From Amycolatopsis aidingensis (lineage in GTDB: Bacteria > Actinomycetota > Actinomycetes > Mycobacteriales > Pseudonocardiaceae): a stretch of 64,000 nucleotides of DNA. This document shows, piece after piece, positions 59,831-64,000 of this stretch. The position numbers and the translations under genes were made by a program. The notes beneath the pieces were generated by a model. It made no database searches, had not been told where the DNA came from, and saw nothing but the letters and a program-made list of their open reading frames with translations. The stretch lies in contig NZ_CP076538.1 of the NCBI RefSeq assembly GCF_018885265.1, positions 7,228,001 through 7,292,000 on the forward strand. Reading direction: 5' to 3'. Position 1 is the first letter of the stretch, and the number at the start of each line of letters is the position of its first letter.

Positions 59831-60640
59831 GTGCCAGGGGATGGCGAGGGCCCGGAGCATTCCGACCTGCTCGCCGTACATCAGTCGATCGCCGAGATGT
59901 ATGCCGCGCAAGGCCGGTGGCAGCGCGCCTACGAACATCTTCGCTCCGCGCTCGAGCTCGCCCGCGGCCGCCGGCAGGACGCCCCGGCAAGCCACCGCCT
60001 GCCCGAGGTCGAGCGGCTGCGCCAGGCGCACGCCCGGGCCCGCGAGGAGAGCCTGACCGACGCGCTCACCGCCACCTACAACCGCCGCTACCTCGACCGC
60101 AGGCTGACCGAGTTGCGGGCCGAGCCGGGCGGGGCGGCGCTGGCCATGGTCGACCTCGACCTGTTCAAGAAGGTGAACGACTCCTTCGGGCACCGGATCG
60201 GCGACCAGGTGCTGCGCCGGGTGGTCGCGCTGGTGCAGCAGGGGCTGCCTGCGGGCTCGTGCTGCGCACGCTACGGCGGCGAGGAGTTCGTACTGGTGCT
60301 GCCCGGCGTCCGTACCGGCGCGGCGGTGGCGCTGGCCGAACGCGCCCGTGCCAGGGTCGCCGAGCACCGGTGGGGTCAGCTGTCCGCGGGGCTTACCGTC
60401 ACCATCAGCGTCGGGGTCGCGCCGGCGCGGGAGCGCGAGCCCGCGCGGCGCGGTCATCCGCAGGATCCGCAGGATCAGCTCGCCGAGGCCGACGCCCTGC
60501 TCTACGCGGCGAAACGTGCGGGCCGGAACCTCGTCGCCTACCGGGAACGCGGCGAGATCCACCTCGTGCGCACTCTCTGTAAGGGGAATCTCACCCGATC
60601 CCACAGCAGTGACCGGTTTGTATCGCTGGATCGTGGCTGA
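59831..60640 (+). CDS. GGDEF diguanylate cyclase with TPR-like N-terminus
   Basis: This is a 269-residue soluble protein. The first ~55 residues form a TPR-like helix pair (HQSIAEMYAAQGRWQRAYEH, LRSALELARG). The GGDEF domain covers about 75-235, with the motif RYGGEEF, the metal-binding Asp in MVDLDLFKKVNDSFGH and TISVGVA. GGEEF is an active variant, so it should make cyclic di-GMP. No RxxD inhibitory site is obvious in front of the motif. The C-terminal ~35 residues are unstructured. The GTG at 59831 follows GGAGG with good spacing. Confidence 0.9.
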   Translation: MPGDGEGPEHSDLLAVHQSIAEMYAAQGRWQRAYEHLRSALELARGRRQDAPASHRLPEVERLRQAHARAREESLTDALTATYNRRYLDRRLTELRAEPGGAALAMVDLDLFKKVNDSFGHRIGDQVLRRVVALVQQGLPAGSCCARYGGEEFVLVLPGVRTGAAVALAERARARVAEHRWGQLSAGLTVTISVGVAPAREREPARRGHPQDPQDQLAEADALLYAAKRAGRNLVAYRERGEIHLVRTLCKGNLTRSHSSDRFVSLDRG

Positions 60641-60818
60641 CACGGTGGTCTGGACAACGCTGCGTAAAAATGTCACAGGATGGTGTCGTCACGAACGGCG
60701 GGTATCCGTACGATAACGAACGCCGCAGTGCTGCCGATCAGAGAATCTAGGGATCACACGTCAGGAGCAATCAAACCGGGTGACGCCGGGCTCAGCCAGG
60801 AGCGCGAAGGGAGGTTCG

Positions 60819-63143
60819 GTGCCAGACGAGTACGGCCATTCCGGTACCGACCCCCAGGCCGACACCTCGGCGCGTGCCCGGCTCAGCAGGTCGAACCGGG
60901 AACAGTCCACCGGGGGCAAACGGCGCCGCTCGATGGACACCTATGGCGGAATCAGCGTTTCCGACGTCGTGGCCAGGAGCACCGGCAGGCATGCCCGCCC
61001 GGACCCCGAGCCGTCCGAGCCGCAGGCACCCCAACAGGCGCAACCGCCGCAGCAGCCCCGGCAGCCGCGCCCGGCCCAGCCGGAGGCAGCCCGGCCGCCG
61101 CGGCCGCGCAGGCCGGCAGGCACCCGCAGGGAGGAAAGACCCGCGGGCAGGGAAGAACCCCCGACCCAGCTCAGGGAACCGGCCGCCGCACGACCGCCCC
61201 GGCAGCCGAGGCAGCCGCAGGCGCAACCACCAGCGCAGCCCGAACGGCCGCCCGCGAACCCCCAGCAGCCCCCGAAGCAGGCCCCCCAGCAGCCTGCGCA
61301 GCCGCCACCGGCAGCACAACAACCGCCGCCTCCGGCACGGAAGGCGCCCCCGCGGGCGCAACCACCGCAGGCGCGGCCGGGGCGGCCGCCGCAGGGCAAC
61401 CGGGCAGCGGAACCCGCAGCACCGGAGCAGCCACGCAGGCGGCGTCCGCAGCAGCCGAACACCGGCCCGCGCCCGGTACCCCCGCCGCAGGCTCCGCAGC
61501 ACGGCGAGCGGGACCAGCGGCAGGCCCGCCCCGCGGCACCGCAGCAGCCGTCCGCACCGCGCCCGAAGCCGCAGGTTCCGCCATCACCGCAGGGTGAACG
61601 GGAACAGCGGCAGGCCCGTCCCGAACCGGCCGAGCAGACCAGGGTCACCGGCGCGGCCCCACCGCCGCCCCGGCGCAGGCCACCGCGGCAACCGGCGGCA
61701 CCGCCGCTGGAGCCGATCGAGCTCACCGACCAGCTCGAGCCGGTCGGTGAGGCGACCATGCACCGCAGGCAGATCGACGAGACGCTGGCCCGCTTCTCCG
61801 CCGCACACGACGAGCTCGCGGCAGAGGAGCAGGAACGCAAGCAGCGGCGGGAGCGGCTGCTCGCGCGACCGGCGCAGTTGCTGGAACAGACCAGGACGAG
61901 ACTGCAGCGGGTGGTGCTGACCGGCGAGCACAAGCGACCCGGCCCAGAGGACAAGGAGGAGGCGGAGGACGCCACAGCGGCCGCCGAGACGGCCGAGCCC
62001 GCCCCGGAACCGGAGTCCGACCCGGAGCAGCAGGCACCGCGGACCCGGCTGCAGGAGAAGAAATCACGGCGCAACCACCGTTCCCTGCTGACCGCCCGGA
62101 TCACCGCCGCCGTGGTGGCCGGGCTGGTGTTCCTGGCCACCGGTGTCGGCTGGGGCACCAAGACCTGGTTCAACGGCAAGTTCAACGAGATCGCCGCGCT
62201 GGACGAGGGTTCGAAGGACATCCGCAACGCGGCAGGCCAGACCGGGGACGAGAACTTCCTGATCGTCGGTTCGGACACCAGGGAAGGCGCGGAGGTCGAG
62301 GACAACGTCGGCAACGCGACCGCCATCCCAGGGGCCCGCTCGGACACGGTGATGCTGGCCCACATCCCGGCCGACCGGAAGCAGGCCGTGGTCGTGTCCT
62401 TCCCGCGGGACCTGGAGATCTCCCGGCCCGACTGCGAGCGGTGGAACCCGGAGACCGGGCAGTACGGCGAGGTGGTGCGCGGGGCGGCGCAGGTCAAGCT
62501 GAACTCCGCCTTCCGGGCAGGCGGGCCACGCTGCGTGACGAAGGTGATCCAGCAGCTGTCCGGGATGAAGGTCAACCACTTCGTCGGCATCGACTTCAAC
62601 GGCTTCAAGCACATGGTGGACGCGGTCGGCGGGGTGAAGATCCACACCGACGGCCCGGTCAAGGACCAGGAACTCGGCCTGATCATCGCGGAGAAGGGGG
62701 ACGTGGTGATCTCCGGTGACCAGGCGCTGAACTATGTGCGGGCGCGCAAGGTCTACGGCGACCCGACATTCTCCGACTACGGCAGGATCAAGCGACAGCA
62801 GCAGTTCCTCTCCTCGCTGCTGCGTGCCACCCTGTCCAGGGACGTGCTGTTCGACGTCGGAAAGCTCACCGGTTTCGTGAATGCCTTCGCCTCCGCCACC
62901 TTCGGCGAGAACATCGGGATCGACCAGATGCTCACCCTGGCGCAGTCCATGCAGGGGCTACAGGCCAGCAAGGTGCAGTTCCTGACCATCCCGACCGTCG
63001 GCGAAGCCAATGACCGGGGCAACGAGGTGCTGCTGGAAGAGCAGAGCTCGGAACTGTTCCGCGCGCTGATCGACAACACTCCGCTACCCGGCGAGGACGG
63101 CAACTCGCAGGAACCCTCTGAGCAGGCCCTGCCTTCGGAGTAA
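60819..63143 (+). CDS. LytR-CpsA-Psr (LCP) ligase with long Pro/Gln-rich N-terminus
   Basis: This is a 774-residue type II membrane protein. Residues 1-55 are polar (RSMDTYGGISVSDVVARS), and about 60-315 are a Pro/Gln/Arg/Ala-rich cytoplasmic region. A helical acidic-basic segment follows (330-420), then one membrane segment (about 428-447, AAVVAGLVFLATGVGWG). The extracellular LCP domain (about 475-760) has SDTREG, ARSDTVMLAHIPADRKQAVV and YVRARKVYGD...DYGRIKRQQ, the conserved Arg/Asp residues that bind polyprenyl phosphate. LCP enzymes attach arabinogalactan or similar glycopolymers to peptidoglycan. The GTG follows AAGGGAGG. The cytoplasmic region is unusually long for the family. Confidence 0.92.
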   Translation: MPDEYGHSGTDPQADTSARARLSRSNREQSTGGKRRRSMDTYGGISVSDVVARSTGRHARPDPEPSEPQAPQQAQPPQQPRQPRPAQPEAARPPRPRRPAGTRREERPAGREEPPTQLREPAAARPPRQPRQPQAQPPAQPERPPANPQQPPKQAPQQPAQPPPAAQQPPPPARKAPPRAQPPQARPGRPPQGNRAAEPAAPEQPRRRRPQQPNTGPRPVPPPQAPQHGERDQRQARPAAPQQPSAPRPKPQVPPSPQGEREQRQARPEPAEQTRVTGAAPPPPRRRPPRQPAAPPLEPIELTDQLEPVGEATMHRRQIDETLARFSAAHDELAAEEQERKQRRERLLARPAQLLEQTRTRLQRVVLTGEHKRPGPEDKEEAEDATAAAETAEPAPEPESDPEQQAPRTRLQEKKSRRNHRSLLTARITAAVVAGLVFLATGVGWGTKTWFNGKFNEIAALDEGSKDIRNAAGQTGDENFLIVGSDTREGAEVEDNVGNATAIPGARSDTVMLAHIPADRKQAVVVSFPRDLEISRPDCERWNPETGQYGEVVRGAAQVKLNSAFRAGGPRCVTKVIQQLSGMKVNHFVGIDFNGFKHMVDAVGGVKIHTDGPVKDQELGLIIAEKGDVVISGDQALNYVRARKVYGDPTFSDYGRIKRQQQFLSSLLRATLSRDVLFDVGKLTGFVNAFASATFGENIGIDQMLTLAQSMQGLQASKVQFLTIPTVGEANDRGNEVLLEEQSSELFRALIDNTPLPGEDGNSQEPSEQALPSE

Positions 63144-63172
63144 CGGGCACCGTCCGCGGATCCGTAAGACCG

Positions 63173-63194
63173 GGTTCATGTCGGGTTCATCCGG
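63173..63194 (+). promoter_or_regulatory. PHO box upstream of phoU
   Basis: Two adjacent 11-bp direct repeats, GGTTCATGTCG (63173-63183) and GGTTCATCCGG (63184-63194), match the PhoP-binding units of actinomycetes (GGTTCAYYYRG type). A -10-like TATGGT lies at 63223-63228, 7 bp before the phoU start. PhoP control in response to phosphate limitation is therefore likely. Confidence 0.85.
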
Positions 63195-63234
63195 ATATGC
63201 GCCGCCGGTGCCGCGTTCGCCGTATGGTGGCGCC

Positions 63235-63900
63235 ATGCGCGAGGCTTACCACGTCGAACTCGAACAACTGGCCCAGAACCTGGCCGTGATGTCCGGACAG
63301 GTCGCGGACGCCATGGAGCGGGCGACTCAGGCACTGCTGGATACCGACCTCGGTCTGGCCGAGCAGGTGATCAGCGATGACGCCAAGGTAGACGACGCGC
63401 GGGCGGACTGCGAGGAACAGGCTTACGCACTGCTGGCACTGCAGGCACCCGTGGCCACCGACCTGCGGACCGTGCTCGCGGCGATCCACGCGGCGGAAAG
63501 CCTGGAGCGGATGGGGGATCTCGCCCTGCACGTCGCGAAGGCGGCCCGGCGGCGGCACCCCGATGCCGTGCTCCCCGAACAGGTCCGGGACGACTTCGCC
63601 AAGATGGGCAAGGTCGCGGTGCGACTGGCCCGCCAGGCGGAGCAGGTGATCAAGACCAGGGATGTGGACGCGGCCCGCAGTCTGGAGAACGAGGACGACG
63701 CCGTGGACGAGATCCACCGCAACCTGTTCGCCGTGATCATGGACAAGGACTGGCCGCACGGGGTCGCCGCCGCGGTGGACGTCACCCTGCTCGGCCGGTT
63801 CTACGAGCGGTATGCCGACCACGCGGTCTCGGTCGCCCGCCGGATGGTGTTCGTCGTCACCGGAAAGATGCCGGGCTACGGCTCGGATGACGACGTGTAA
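63235..63900 (+). CDS. phoU: Phosphate regulator PhoU
   Basis: This 221-residue protein is two PhoU three-helix repeats: MREAYHVELEQLAQNLAVMS ... LERMGDLALHVAKAARRR, and VRDDFAKMGKVAVRLARQAE ... FYERYADHAVSVARRMVFVV. The metal-binding (E/D)-x3-D signatures (ERMGD, ERYAD) are present. PhoU damps the PhoR/PhoP response and phosphate uptake. The pst transporter genes are not adjacent on this side; PhoRP may lie beyond the window. The mRNA leader is probably very short. Confidence 0.94.
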   Translation: MREAYHVELEQLAQNLAVMSGQVADAMERATQALLDTDLGLAEQVISDDAKVDDARADCEEQAYALLALQAPVATDLRTVLAAIHAAESLERMGDLALHVAKAARRRHPDAVLPEQVRDDFAKMGKVAVRLARQAEQVIKTRDVDAARSLENEDDAVDEIHRNLFAVIMDKDWPHGVAAAVDVTLLGRFYERYADHAVSVARRMVFVVTGKMPGYGSDDDV

Positions 63901-63922
63901 ATTACCCACCGAAATCACGCCC

Positions 63923-63948
63923 AGCTCACCCGGAGTACCGGGCGAGCT
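63923..63948 (+). terminator. Hairpin after phoU
   Basis: AGCTCACCCGG and CCGGGCGAGCT pair at 10 of 11 positions around AGTA, 23 bp after the phoU stop. It is a plausible terminator. The last ~50 bases of the window hold nothing recognisable. Confidence 0.65.
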
Positions 63949-64000
63949 ACTGTGCGCGAAAAATACCCGGATGACTGGTTACGTCTCCGTGACGTAGCCG

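Noticed and set aside
61000..61700. CRISPR-like or satellite repeat in the LCP gene
   Set aside because: Irregular CAG/CCG-rich codons for a Pro/Gln region; no fixed repeat-spacer pattern.

Overview
The window is high-GC actinomycete chromosome, most likely from the family Pseudonocardiaceae (relatives of Amycolatopsis, Saccharomonospora or Prauserella). The evidence is GC-rich codon use, many GTG starts, CBM2-bearing secreted cellulases under LacI-type 14-bp operators, DUF3558 and PPE-like ESX genes, a subtilisin-inhibitor (SSI) gene and an actinobacterial PHO box. This is inferred from gene content, not from a marker gene.

1-13,876 looks like the inner end of a genomic island. It holds a repeat-rich membrane protein, an AAA ATPase/subtilase pair of the IetAS type, and a complete type I restriction-modification operon (hsdM-hsdS-hsdR). 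It ends in a stretch of gene fragments with a perfect 30-bp palindrome, followed by a broken tRNA-Lys(TTT): the 5' half is intact, but the sequence turns foreign at the anticodon loop. The other island end lies outside the window.

14,138-21,287 is metabolic. A GntR regulator faces a malonate operon (MatC-like carrier, MatB-like malonyl-CoA synthetase, and a fused acetyl-CoA-carboxylase-type carboxyltransferase where malonyl-CoA decarboxylase would be expected). A small methyltransferase, an MmyB-type XRE regulator and an SDR follow. 21,298-22,035 is a secreted M15 peptidase.

22,183-36,885 is a plant-polysaccharide cluster: beta-glucosidase, a CebEFG-like cellobiose importer, a CebR-like repressor, an AA10 LPMO, GH48, GH9 and a GH5_8 mannanase. 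Five operator-like boxes (TGGGAGCGCTCCCA family) lie upstream of cebE, of cebR, and between GH48 and GH9. Together they outline a regulon in which extracellular cellulases release cellobiose, which is imported and hydrolysed inside the cell.

37,037-50,334 is regulatory and envelope-related: a MerR regulator, small membrane proteins with a two-component system, a 23-residue Cys-rich micropeptide too short for ordinary gene calling, an ESX-type triad, and two ABC-2 exporter operons (one with its own two-component system, one with a small XRE regulator).

50,487-63,900 holds an ECF-like sigma factor, an SSI-type protease inhibitor, transporters and small stress-type proteins, an antitoxin whose PIN toxin has decayed to a frameshifted stub, DusB, a GGDEF protein, a long LCP ligase and phoU with a two-unit PHO box. 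No rRNA, CRISPR array or insertion sequence was recognised.
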